DNA of 64,000 nucleotides from VRUE01 sp963732225 (GTDB lineage: Bacteria > Actinomycetota > Thermoleophilia > Solirubrobacterales > 70-9), in NCBI GenBank assembly GCA_963732225.1, contig CAVSYR010000001.1:106185-170184 (forward strand), in the 5' to 3' direction. This document shows, one piece after another, positions 33,974 to 41,670 of this stretch. The notes beneath the pieces were generated by a model. The model saw nothing but the letters and a program-made list of their open reading frames with translations, searched no databases and was not told where the DNA came from. The first letter of the stretch is position 1. Each line of letters starts with the position of its first letter. The translations under genes were made by a program, and so were the position numbers.

Positions 33974-35453
33974 TCTGCCGCACCGTGGTGATGACAAGCG
34001 CCACGGCCGCGCAAAGTGAGAAGGAAGCGACCCCAAGCGCCCAGCCGGCGCTGACGTCGCTGAGGTAGTGGACGTTGAGATAAACCCGCGAGAGACCGAC
34101 CAGGGCGGTGAGGGCGATGCCGAGCACAACGACGAGTGCACCGCGCGCCATCCCGGGCCGCAACCGCATCACGATCGTCACCGCCAGCCAGACGTAGAAG
34201 GTCGAGTAGGCGGCGTGAGCGCTGGGGAAAGAGGAGCCCGAGACGCCGATCAGCCCGCCCCCCGGCCGCGGCCGGTCGACCGCGGCCTTGATCTCGTGCA
34301 CGCCGACGAAGATCAGCACCACGCCGGCGAGCAGCACGCCGAACTCGGCCCAGCGCCGCCGCGCGATCAACAGCACCGCGGCGACAAAGGCGAGCGCGCC
34401 GGTGATCGCGCTGGAGCCCAGGTGGGTGAAGACCTCGGCGAAGTGGGTCAGCCACTCGGCCCGCAGCTTTTCGGCGATTTCGATCGCCGTGGTGTCACCG
34501 GGGGTCGGGCCCGGTTCGCCGTTGACGATCACCGTGTAGGAGACGAGGACGAAGAGGGCGACGGCGAAGATCGCCATCAGCGAGGTGAACTCGAGCCCGA
34601 AGGTGCCGCCGGGAGTGACCCGCTCCCAGAGGAACTGCAGCTGCGGACGGAAGCGGCGCGTGAGCGCGACCAGCCAGCGCGTTGCCGCGTGCTGCTCCAT
34701 CCAGGCCACGATCCGCCGGCGGTTCTCCTCAACCCGCAGGAAGCGGACCGCGGTGACGGCGGCGACAACGACGACGATCGTCGTCGCCAGCACGAAAGCG
34801 CCGCGGCCGGCGTACTTGGCAGCGCTCTCGATGCTGCGGGAGAAGAAGTAGCCGACGAGGATGTGGGCGCTGGCCCAGAGCCCGGTGCCGAGGATGCTGT
34901 AGGGGACGAAGGCGCGGTAGCGCATGCCCGAGCTGCCGGCGATGAAGGGGGCAAAGGCGCGGACGAGGCTGATGAAGCGGCCGATGAAGATCGTCTTGCC
35001 GCCGTGGCGGGAGAAGTAGTCCTCGACCTTTTCGAAGCGCTCGTGGCCGATTCCGAAGCGCGGGCCGTTTTTGAGCACGAACTCGCGGCCGAGGCGGCGG
35101 CCGATGAAGAAGCTGGTCGTGTCGCCGAGCCAGGCCGAGAACCAGGCGATCGCGATCAGCAGGTAGATGTCGATCGCGCCCTGGCCGGCGACCGCGCCGC
35201 CAAGCAGCATCACGGTCTCGCCGGGGACGACGAGGCCGACGAAGGCGCCGGTCTCGGCGAAGGCGAAGGCGCCGACGATCAAGTAGGTCCAAGCGCCCAG
35301 CGCGTTGGAGAGATCTTCGAGCAAGCCCTGCAGGTCGAGGTGGCCGAGCTGGCGACTGATCAGGTAGTAGCCGCCCGCGACGACCAGGGCCACGATCGCG
35401 ATCAGCAAGCGTTTGCGGTTGCTTTTGCCCTCGCTCTCGCCAGGAAGCTTCAC
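33927..35453 (-). CDS. DedA-PAP2 fusion membrane protein
   Basis: GTG 35453 (overlapping the ispE stop as GTGA) gives 508 residues. Residues about 20-230 are a DedA/SNARE-associated domain (FVGLVVPGETVMLLGGAVAG, GRRLGREFVLKNG, FIGRFISLVRAFAPFIAG). About 290-500 are a PAP2-type phosphatase with all three motifs: KAAVDRPRP, GSSFPSAHAA and SRVYLNVHYLSDV. DedA proteins are implicated in undecaprenyl-phosphate translocation and PAP2 enzymes in dephosphorylating lipid pyrophosphates, so one chain could both free and move the carrier lipid. The neighbour ispE makes isoprenoid precursors, which fits. Confidence 0.9.
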   Translation of the reverse strand: MKLPGESEGKSNRKRLLIAIVALVVAGGYYLISRQLGHLDLQGLLEDLSNALGAWTYLIVGAFAFAETGAFVGLVVPGETVMLLGGAVAGQGAIDIYLLIAIAWFSAWLGDTTSFFIGRRLGREFVLKNGPRFGIGHERFEKVEDYFSRHGGKTIFIGRFISLVRAFAPFIAGSSGMRYRAFVPYSILGTGLWASAHILVGYFFSRSIESAAKYAGRGAFVLATTIVVVVAAVTAVRFLRVEENRRRIVAWMEQHAATRWLVALTRRFRPQLQFLWERVTPGGTFGLEFTSLMAIFAVALFVLVSYTVIVNGEPGPTPGDTTAIEIAEKLRAEWLTHFAEVFTHLGSSAITGALAFVAAVLLIARRRWAEFGVLLAGVVLIFVGVHEIKAAVDRPRPGGGLIGVSGSSFPSAHAAYSTFYVWLAVTIVMRLRPGMARGALVVVLGIALTALVGLSRVYLNVHYLSDVSAGWALGVASFSLCAAVALVITTVRQNGRGVVAAGAAEDRE

Positions 35454-36280
35454 GGCGCGACCCCCGCCTCGCAGACGATCGCGTCGTCGCGGTCGAGCGC
35501 CTCGGCTACCGCCTGGGCCGCCGTCAGGTCCGCGCAGAGGCCAAAGGCGGTCGGGCCGGAGCCAGTCAGCAGCGCGAGGGGGGCGCCGGCATCGCACAGG
35601 GTCTCGAGCGCGGCGCCGATCTCGGGCCGCAGCGAGCGCGCCGCCGGCTCGAGGTCGTTGACGAGCAGCTCCGAGTAGGCGAGCGGCGATGCTCCCGAGC
35701 CGGCTGCCTCGCGTAGGTGCTGGGCCAGCTCGGCCAGCTCCTGATCGGACCGGCCGAGGCCGAGCCGATCGGCCTCGGCGAAGACCTCGGCGGTGCTGAG
35801 CCCGCCACCGTCCGGCAGCAGCACCACGGCGTGCGACTGCGGCTCGGGCAGCCGCTCGATCCTCTCCCCCGCGCCGCGCACCAGGGCAAGTGCCGGCGTC
35901 AGCTGAGAGGGCACGTCGGCGCCAAGCTCGGCGGCGAGCTGCTCCAGACCGGCGACGTCGCCGGTCGCGAGGCGCAGGACGGCGGCGGCATCGGCGCTGC
36001 CGCCGCCGAGGCCAGCCGCCACCGGCGTCCGCTTATTGATCTCGACCCGCAGCGGCGGGCTCTGCCAACCGCGCTCGCGCAGGGCGACCAGCGCCCGCAT
36101 CGCCAGGTTCTCGCCCTCGACCCCTGCGCAGATCACCTCGTCCTCGGCCGCCTCGCTGACCTCGATCAGGTCGGCGAGCGCCAGCGGCTCAAACAGCGAG
36201 CAGAGCTCGTGCAGGCCGTCCTCGCGGCGAGCGCCGAGGTAGAGGCAGAGGTTGAGCTTGGCGGGGGCGTGGATCTGCAT
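35450..36280 (-). CDS. ispE: 4-diphosphocytidyl-2-C-methyl-D-erythritol kinase
   Basis: This 276-residue GHMP kinase catalyses the fourth step of the non-mevalonate isoprenoid pathway. It shows HAPAKLNLCLYLG at the N terminus, the glycine-rich ATP loop PVAAGLGGGSADAAAVL, and ALLTGSGPTAFGL near the C terminus. It follows rsmA in the order common to many bacteria (tatD-rsmA-ispE) and its stop overlaps the next gene's GTG. Confidence 0.96.
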   Translation of the reverse strand: MQIHAPAKLNLCLYLGARREDGLHELCSLFEPLALADLIEVSEAAEDEVICAGVEGENLAMRALVALRERGWQSPPLRVEINKRTPVAAGLGGGSADAAAVLRLATGDVAGLEQLAAELGADVPSQLTPALALVRGAGERIERLPEPQSHAVVLLPDGGGLSTAEVFAEADRLGLGRSDQELAELAQHLREAAGSGASPLAYSELLVNDLEPAARSLRPEIGAALETLCDAGAPLALLTGSGPTAFGLCADLTAAQAVAEALDRDDAIVCEAGVAP

Positions 36281-36303
36281 CGAAGTCGCCGCGCGTAAGC
36301 GCC

Positions 36304-36350
36304 GCGTGAATCAAGTTCTTCAGCTATTTCCTTGACTTCTTGATTCGCGC
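36304..36350. other. 12-bp inverted repeat across the rsmA stop
   Basis: GCGTGAATCAAG (36304-36315) pairs with CTTGATTCGCGC (36339-36350), with one wobble pair. The rsmA stop (36320) lies in the loop, and ispE starts 24 bp downstream on the minus strand. The hairpin could affect readthrough or translation between the two genes. Confidence 0.4.
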
Positions 36351-37099
36351 AGCTTCGCGGATAGGGCGGCGAAATCGTTTGGGGAGAGCGACTCGGCTCG
36401 CGCGTCCGCGGGTAGCCCCAACTCCTCCAGAGCCGCTCGCACCGCGCCGAGCGACCCAGGGCGCACGTGCTCGACCGAGCGGGCGAGTGCCTTGCGGCGG
36501 TGGGCAAAGGCCGCCCGGACCAACTCGCGCGTGGCTGGGTCAGCTCCTGGACCGGTCCGGCGCAGCGCCAGGATCGCCGAGTCCACCCGCGGCCGCGGCC
36601 GGAAGACGGCCGGGTCGACCTTGCGCAGCAGGCGCACCTCGCAGGCGAGCTGGGCGAGCACGCTCGGCGAGCCGTAGGTGCGGCTGCCGGGCGCCGCGCG
36701 CAACCGGTCGGCGATCTCGCGCTGCACCATCACGGTCCAGGAGCGCAGCGAGGGCAGCTGCTCGATCGTGCGCAGGATCACCGGGGTCGCCACCGAGTAG
36801 GGCAGGTTGGAGACCATCGCCATCGGCACGGGTCGCAGGGCGCCAAAGTCGATCCGCATCGCGTCGGCCCAGTGCAGGTTGACGTTGGGCCGCGCCGCGA
36901 GTGGCTCGAGCGCATCGGCCAAGCCCCGGTCGAGCTCGACCGAGTGCAGGTGGGCGACGGCGACGGCGAGCCGCTCGCTCAGCACCCCTTCCCCGGCGCC
37001 AACCTCGAGCACCACGTCGTCGGGGCGCAGCTCGGCGTCGCGAACGATCGCGTCGAGCAGGTTCGGGTCGGAGAGGAAGTTCTGCCCGAGGCGGACCAC
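36320..37099 (-). CDS. rsmA: 16S rRNA dimethyladenosine transferase RsmA/KsgA
   Basis: The 259-residue SAM-dependent enzyme dimethylates A1518 and A1519 of 16S rRNA in late 30S assembly. Motifs: RLGQNFLSDPNLLDAIV, the SAM loop VLEVGAGEGVLSERL, VSNLPYSVATPVIL (the NLPY catalytic motif), and FRPRPRVDSAI. The start is GTG 37099, three bases after the tatD stop, so the two are co-transcribed. Confidence 0.96.
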   Translation of the reverse strand: MVRLGQNFLSDPNLLDAIVRDAELRPDDVVLEVGAGEGVLSERLAVAVAHLHSVELDRGLADALEPLAARPNVNLHWADAMRIDFGALRPVPMAMVSNLPYSVATPVILRTIEQLPSLRSWTVMVQREIADRLRAAPGSRTYGSPSVLAQLACEVRLLRKVDPAVFRPRPRVDSAILALRRTGPGADPATRELVRAAFAHRRKALARSVEHVRPGSLGAVRAALEELGLPADARAESLSPNDFAALSAKLRESRSQGNS

Positions 37100-37101
37100 C
37101 T

Positions 37102-37872
37102 TTACCAGCCGAAGAGCGCCCTGGCGTTGGCCTCAACCGTGCGCTCGAGCTCGGCGTAGGCAACGCCGCGGACCTCGGCGACAACCTCGGCGGTGGAAAC
37201 GACGTAGGCCGGCTCGTTGGGCTTGCCGCGCATCGGCTGCGGCGCCAGGTAGGGCGCGTCGGTCTCGACCAGGACGAGCTCGTCGGGCAGCTTGGTAGCG
37301 GCCTCGCGCAACTCCTCGGCACTGGGGAAGGTGACGATGCCCGAGAAAGAGCAGTACCAGCCACGATCGATCGCGTCCTGGACACGCCACGGGGCAAGGA
37401 AGCAGTGCAGGATCACAGCGACGCCATCGCCGCGCCGGTCGAGGATCTCGAAGACGTCGTCGACTGCGCCGGTCTCGCCCTCGGGGTCGCGAGCGTGGAT
37501 CACGATCGGCAGGTCGCGCTCGCGGGCAATATCGATCTGGGCTTCAAAGGCCCGGTGCTGGTCCGCCTTGCTGGCCGACTCGCGGTAGTAGTCGATCCCG
37601 GTCTCGCCAATCGCCCTCACCTTCTCGTTCTCGGCGGCCAGACGAGCGATCTCCGCCGCCCGGGCGTCGTCGAAGCCGGCGGCCTCGGTGGGGTGGCAGC
37701 CAACGGTGGCGAAGACGCTGTCGTAGCGCTCGGTAGCCGCAACCGCAGTGAGGTTGGTCTCGGCGTCGAGGCCGACGTTGAGCATCCGCCCCACCCCCGC
37801 CTCGAGCGCCGCCGCAACCACCTCGCCCTCGGGGCGCTCGCAGAGAAAGAGGTGGGTGTGGGAATCGATCAC
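37102..37872 (-). CDS. tatD: TatD-family metal-dependent deoxyribonuclease
   Basis: GTG 37872 starts a 256-residue TIM-barrel hydrolase: VIDSHTHLF (HxH metal ligands), GETGIDYYRE (Glu ligand), PIVIHARD and VILHCF (His ligands), and VETDAPYLAP (Asp ligand). TatD enzymes are 3'-5' nucleases acting on DNA or RNA with divalent metal. A longer frame to 38028 is rejected because it would read through a terminator-like hairpin and into the neighbouring gene's 3' end. It heads tatD-rsmA-ispE. Confidence 0.94.
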   Translation of the reverse strand: MIDSHTHLFLCERPEGEVVAAALEAGVGRMLNVGLDAETNLTAVAATERYDSVFATVGCHPTEAAGFDDARAAEIARLAAENEKVRAIGETGIDYYRESASKADQHRAFEAQIDIARERDLPIVIHARDPEGETGAVDDVFEILDRRGDGVAVILHCFLAPWRVQDAIDRGWYCSFSGIVTFPSAEELREAATKLPDELVLVETDAPYLAPQPMRGKPNEPAYVVSTAEVVAEVRGVAYAELERTVEANARALFGW

Positions 37873-37892
37873 CGAGAGCAGTCTAAGAACGG

Positions 37893-37930
37893 CGACGGCC
37901 CGCGCGCCCTGAGGGGCGGGCGGGCCGTCG
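37893..37930 (-). terminator. Hairpin after the secreted-protein gene
   Basis: CGACGGCCCGC (37893-37903) and GCGGGCCGTCG (37920-37930) pair perfectly over 11 bp. On the minus strand the stem lies 34 bp after the stop of the secreted-protein gene and 20 bp before the tatD start, followed by CCGTTCTT. The U-run is weak but the stem is strong. Confidence 0.65.
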
Positions 37931-37963
37931 TTGTCGGAGAGGGTTAGTTGTTGGTTCTGCTGA

Positions 37964-38626
37964 CTAAGGAGTGCCGCAGCCGAGCGTCGGCAGATCGGTC
38001 GGCAACGTCGGAATGACGAGCAGGCCAAGTGCTTCCAGGGCTGAGCTGAGACCGAGGCCTTTGACCACTCCGGAGATGAGGTTGATCTGGTTGGCCATTT
38101 CTTCGTTCTGCGCGCAGAGCGAGCTAACCAGCGGCAGGGCGTCCACCGTTTCGGTCAGGTCGGTGTTGGTCAGGCCTTTGACCGTGCTGACGACGTTGAG
38201 TAGATCTCCGTTGGTCAGCCCACCGAGGATTTTTTCCAGTCCCTCGATTTTCACGTTGAGCGAAGCGATCTCGGTTTTGAGGGCGACTTCGTTCGGGCTC
38301 GAGGTGCCGTTGGTACCGGCCTGTCCCGGCTGGCCATTGCCGGACGTGCCGTTCTGGCCGGCGCTGCCGGACTGGCCGCCCTGGCCCGCGGCGTTCCAGA
38401 CGACTTTGCGCTCGCCGCGCTTGCAGCGCTTCTGGGCCCCAACGACGCGCAGCGTCCCCTTGGGCTTGCCTTTGACCTTGTAACAGGCGTGGATCGCGCC
38501 GTCCTTGCCCACGGGCGAGGCGGCAAGGGAGGTGCCGCAGAGACCGACCAGCAGCATCGCCGCCGCCAGTGCTGACACCAGGAATCGTGCTTTGAGACCA
38601 AATTTGGATACAGCGTTTTTATTCAT
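37964..38626 (-). CDS. Secreted protein with short collagen-like stretch
   Basis: The 220-residue protein has a signal peptide (ARFLVSALAAAMLLVGLCG, cleavage near SLAA). A motif follows that I associate with a secreted family abundant in Solirubrobacterales: GAIHACYKVKGKPKGTLRVV with a Cys pair completed by KRCKRGE, then ERKVVWN. A Gly-rich, GxY-like stretch of about 30 residues (about 81-108) comes next, then a coiled-coil-like segment (LKTEIASLNVKIEGLEKIL) and a C-terminal domain with two Cys. It probably acts outside the cell; the role is unknown. The upstream 128 bp are strikingly A+T-rich. Confidence 0.75.
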   Translation of the reverse strand: MNKNAVSKFGLKARFLVSALAAAMLLVGLCGTSLAASPVGKDGAIHACYKVKGKPKGTLRVVGAQKRCKRGERKVVWNAAGQGGQSGSAGQNGTSGNGQPGQAGTNGTSSPNEVALKTEIASLNVKIEGLEKILGGLTNGDLLNVVSTVKGLTNTDLTETVDALPLVSSLCAQNEEMANQINLISGVVKGLGLSSALEALGLLVIPTLPTDLPTLGCGTP

Positions 38627-38754
38627 GCGACCAACTTCGGCCAGTATTTTTTAAATGATCAGTAATTAGGCATTTGTTTGAGTTATTGAATTAGTTTGTG
38701 CATCTGTTGTAACAACAACTCCGCTCGCAGAACGAGCTCGAATAGCCTTGTCGC
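38627..38754. promoter_or_regulatory. A+T-rich divergent promoter region
   Basis: This 128-bp spacer separates the secreted-protein gene (minus) from the FMN oxidase gene (plus). The half near the secreted gene is far richer in A and T than anything else in the window (TTTTTTAAATGATCAGTAATT) and contains TGTTG-TAA-CAACA, a small palindrome near 38705-38718. It should hold promoters for both genes; I cannot fix -35/-10 pairs. Such composition can attract nucleoid silencers such as Lsr2. Confidence 0.5.
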
Positions 38755-39909
38755 GTGGCCGACTTCGCCGACTACTACCGCCAGATCTACGCCCTCGGCC
38801 TCGGCGGCGAGACGCCGAGCGTTCCGGTTTCCGTCGCCGAGCTGGAGCAGCTCGCCGCGGCGACGATGGACGAGCGAGCCGCCAACTACGTCTTCGCCGG
38901 CGCCGGCAGCGAGGGCACGATGGACGCCAACCGCGAGGCCTTTCGGCGCCGGCAAATCGTGCCTCGAATGCTCCGCGACGTCTCCTCGCGCGACCTCTCG
39001 ACCACTCTTCTCGGCACGGCGATGCCGGCGCCGCTGCTGCTGGCGCCGATCGGGGTGCAGAAGGTCGTCCACTCCGACGGCGAGCTGGCGACCGCGCGGG
39101 CGGCGGCTGCGCTCGGGCTGCCGACGATCGCCAGCACCAACTCCCACTTCACGCTCGAGGAGATCGCCGCGGCCGGTGGCGGCGCACCGCGCTGGTTCCA
39201 GCTCTACTGGCCCAACGATCGCGCCATTGCCGCCAGCTTCGTCGGCCGCGCCGAGGCGGCCGGCTACGGAGCGATCGTGCTCACCGTTGACACCTTCATC
39301 CCGGGCTGGAAGCCACGCGACCTGCAGCAGGCCTGGCTGCCCTTCCTCAACGGCATGGGCGTCGCCAACTACTTCCAGGACCCGGTCTTCCGCCAAGCGC
39401 TCGACAAAACGCCGGAGGAGGACGTCGGCGCCGCCACCGGCCACTTCCTCGGCGTCCAGGCCAACCCCGCCCTGAGCTGGGATGACCTCGGCTGGCTGCG
39501 CGAGCAGACCGAGCTGCCAATCGTGATCAAGGGGATCCAAGATCCCGACGATGCGCGCGAAGCGGCGGCACGCGGGATCGAGGGGATCATCGTCTCCAAC
39601 CACGGCGGTCGTCAAGTCGATGGTGCGATCGGCGCCCTCGACGCCCTGCCGGCGATCGCCGAGGAGGCCGGCGATGAGCTGGCGATCCTCTTCGACAGCG
39701 GCATCCGCAGCGGCAGCGACGCGATCAAGGCGCTCGCCCTCGGCGCCGACGCCGTCTGCCTCGGCCGCCCCTACATCTGGGGCCTCGCTCTGGAGGGACA
39801 GCAGGGGGTCGAAACCGTGCTCCGCATGGTCCTCGCCGAGCTCGACCTGACGCTGGCGCTCTGCGGGTACACGAGCCCGGACCAGCTCGGGCCGGACGCG
39901 CTCGCCTGA
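38755..39909 (+). CDS. FMN-dependent alpha-hydroxy-acid oxidase, lactate 2-monooxygenase-like
   Basis: The 384-residue TIM-barrel flavoenzyme has PLLLAPIGVQKVVHSDGELA, TNSHFTLEEIA, the catalytic-His segment SNHGGRQVDGAIG, and the FMN phosphate-binding ILFDSGIRSGSDAIKALALG. These belong to the lactate oxidase / lactate 2-monooxygenase / glycolate oxidase family, and the sequence looks closest to lactate 2-monooxygenases (lactate + O2 to acetate + CO2). The start is GTG 38755. A hairpin follows the stop. No lactate permease is nearby, so the substrate is inferred. Confidence 0.88.
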   Translation: MADFADYYRQIYALGLGGETPSVPVSVAELEQLAAATMDERAANYVFAGAGSEGTMDANREAFRRRQIVPRMLRDVSSRDLSTTLLGTAMPAPLLLAPIGVQKVVHSDGELATARAAAALGLPTIASTNSHFTLEEIAAAGGGAPRWFQLYWPNDRAIAASFVGRAEAAGYGAIVLTVDTFIPGWKPRDLQQAWLPFLNGMGVANYFQDPVFRQALDKTPEEDVGAATGHFLGVQANPALSWDDLGWLREQTELPIVIKGIQDPDDAREAAARGIEGIIVSNHGGRQVDGAIGALDALPAIAEEAGDELAILFDSGIRSGSDAIKALALGADAVCLGRPYIWGLALEGQQGVETVLRMVLAELDLTLALCGYTSPDQLGPDALA

Positions 39910-39915
39910 CAACCC

Positions 39916-39962
39916 AGGTGCAACGTTTTACCCGTCCCGTAGGGGGACAAGACGTTGCACCT
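39916..39962. terminator. Hairpin between convergent genes, related to the 23.7-kb repeat
   Basis: AGGTGCAACGT (39916-39926) pairs perfectly with ACGTTGCACCT (39952-39962), and GTCCC (39934-39938) with GGGAC (39944-39948) inside. It lies between the FMN oxidase stop and the ABC permease stop. On the minus strand it contains GGTGCAACGTCTTGT, matching GGTGGAACGTCTTGT at 23770-23784 in 14 of 15 positions. Confidence 0.7.
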
Positions 39963-39964
39963 CG

Positions 39965-40825
39965 TCAGAGGTCGCGTCGGGCGAAAGCGGCGGCCGCTAG
40001 GGCAAGAACGCCAGCCGTGTAGATGAAGGCCCAGATGATCAGGCCCGGGCTCGCCGCTTCGGAGCCACCGAAGGGGCCGAGTTGGAGAACGACGCCGGTC
40101 AACCCCGAGGTGTTGGAGATCAAGGCGTGGAGGCTGGCGGCGTAGAGGCCCTCGAAGGGGAGGATCCAGCTGGCGGTGTGTCCAATCGAGTGCAGGGTGG
40201 CGGAGTGGATCGCGTGGCCGATCTGGGCCAGCAGGCCCGCAGTGAGGCCGGCGCCGTAGATCATGAAGACGACGATCCCCTGGGCGGTCACCGAGAGGAA
40301 GGTCGAGGCAAGCAGCGAGAGCGCGGCGACGATCGCGACGGCGAGCGCCAGACCCAGGGCGGGGCCGAGCAGGTGGTCGGGCGCCCAGTGCCCGGTCTGC
40401 CAGGTGATCGCGAGCGCGGCCGCGTACATGGCAAGCACGTAAGCGGCGGAGAGGCTGGCAGCGGCGAGGAAGCGTGAGACCAGCAGCGTCGTGCGACCGA
40501 TCGGGCGCACCACCAGCGGCTGCAGCAAGCCGCTCTCGGCATCTCCACGCACGATGCCCAGGGTGAGGAAGACGGCGAGGACGGAGCCGAGGAAGAGCGT
40601 GGTGAACATCGCCATGCCGAAGATCGTCGCGCCGGTGAAGGCCTTGGGGTCGAGGATCTTCGCTTCGCCTTCCGCGAAACCGCTGGCGTCGCGGAAGGCG
40701 AAGTGGGCGCCGACCCCGTACAGCGCCAGGAAGCCGACTGAGAGCAGCAGTACGGCAAGGAAGACACGGCGGCGCAGCCCCTCGCGCATGGCGTAGCCGA
40801 CCACGGTTGAGACCGAACGCAGCAT
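39965..40825 (-). CDS. ABC-2 type transporter permease
   Basis: ATG 40825, two bases after the ATPase gene's stop, gives 286 residues with six membrane segments (FLAVLLLSVGFLALYGVG, ATIFGMAMFTTLFLGSVLAV trimmed to core, LSAAYVLAMYAAALAITW and others). After the first segment comes a hydrophilic extracellular loop (FRDASGFAEGEAKILDP). The segment IVRGDAESGLLQPLVVRPI is typical of ABC-2 permeases of the NosY/YtrF type. With the upstream ATPase it forms an exporter of unknown substrate. Confidence 0.88.
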   Translation of the reverse strand: MLRSVSTVVGYAMREGLRRRVFLAVLLLSVGFLALYGVGAHFAFRDASGFAEGEAKILDPKAFTGATIFGMAMFTTLFLGSVLAVFLTLGIVRGDAESGLLQPLVVRPIGRTTLLVSRFLAAASLSAAYVLAMYAAALAITWQTGHWAPDHLLGPALGLALAVAIVAALSLLASTFLSVTAQGIVVFMIYGAGLTAGLLAQIGHAIHSATLHSIGHTASWILPFEGLYAASLHALISNTSGLTGVVLQLGPFGGSEAASPGLIIWAFIYTAGVLALAAAAFARRDL

Positions 40826-40827
40826 CC

Positions 40828-41670
40828 TCAGCCCGTCCGGCCCCGAACGGCCTCGAGGTAGACGTCCTCGAGCGTGCTGCGCAGCACCTCGACGCGATGG
40901 ATCCGCTCGCCCTCGGCGACCAGCCGCGCGACGATCTCCGGCGCCTCCTCGCGACCGGCGCCCTCGAAGAGCCTGACCCCGTTCGCCGTCTCGACCTCGA
41001 CCCCCCGCGGTCGCTCCAGGTCGGCCGGCCGACCCTCCTGGACCAGCTTGCCATCGGCGATGATCGCCACCCGGTCGCAGACCAGCTCGACCTCGCTGAG
41101 CAGGTGCGAGTTGAGCAGCACGGCGACGTCGCGGCGGCGCAGCTCTTCGAGCAGGCCGCGGACGATCCGCCGGCCGACCGGGTCGAGCGCGCTGGTCGGC
41201 TCGTCGAGCAGGAGCAGGCGCGGCGATCCGACCAGGGCCTGGGCGATGCCGAGCCGCTGCTGCATCCCCTTCGACATCGTCTCCACCCGCGTGCCGGCGG
41301 CGTGGCTGAGCTCGACCAGCTCGAGCAACTCGGCGCGCTCGCTCGCCCCACCCGCCGAGCCGCTGAGACGCTGATGCAGCTGCAGCAGCTCGTCGGCCGA
41401 GCACCAGCCGGGGAAGCGGAAGAGCTCGGCGAGATAACCGATCGCGGCGCGCGCCGGGGGCGAGCCGGCGGGCCTTCCCAGCACCTCGACGCTGCCGCCG
41501 CTGGGCCGGACCAGGCCGCAGGCGATCTTGGTCAGGGTCGACTTGCCAGCACCGTTTGGGCCGAGCAGGCCGAGCAGCTCGCCGGCGCCGACCTCGAGAT
41601 CAACGCCGACGAGAGCTTCCTTGCCGCGGTAGGACTTGCGCAGGGCGCGGGCGGCGAGGACCGCCGCCAC
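40828..41670 (-). CDS. ABC transporter ATP-binding protein
   Basis: The 280-residue protein has Walker A LLGPNGAGKSTL, Q-loop region IGYLAELFRF, signature MSKGMQQRLGIAQAL, Walker B LLLLDEPTSALDPVG and the switch His LLNSHLLSE. The start is GTG 41670, overlapping the metG stop by one base (TAGTG). A C-terminal extension (VRLFEGAGREEAPEIV...) is common in ABC-2 export ATPases. It pairs with the permease directly downstream. Confidence 0.94.
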   Translation of the reverse strand: MAAVLAARALRKSYRGKEALVGVDLEVGAGELLGLLGPNGAGKSTLTKIACGLVRPSGGSVEVLGRPAGSPPARAAIGYLAELFRFPGWCSADELLQLHQRLSGSAGGASERAELLELVELSHAAGTRVETMSKGMQQRLGIAQALVGSPRLLLLDEPTSALDPVGRRIVRGLLEELRRRDVAVLLNSHLLSEVELVCDRVAIIADGKLVQEGRPADLERPRGVEVETANGVRLFEGAGREEAPEIVARLVAEGERIHRVEVLRSTLEDVYLEAVRGRTG

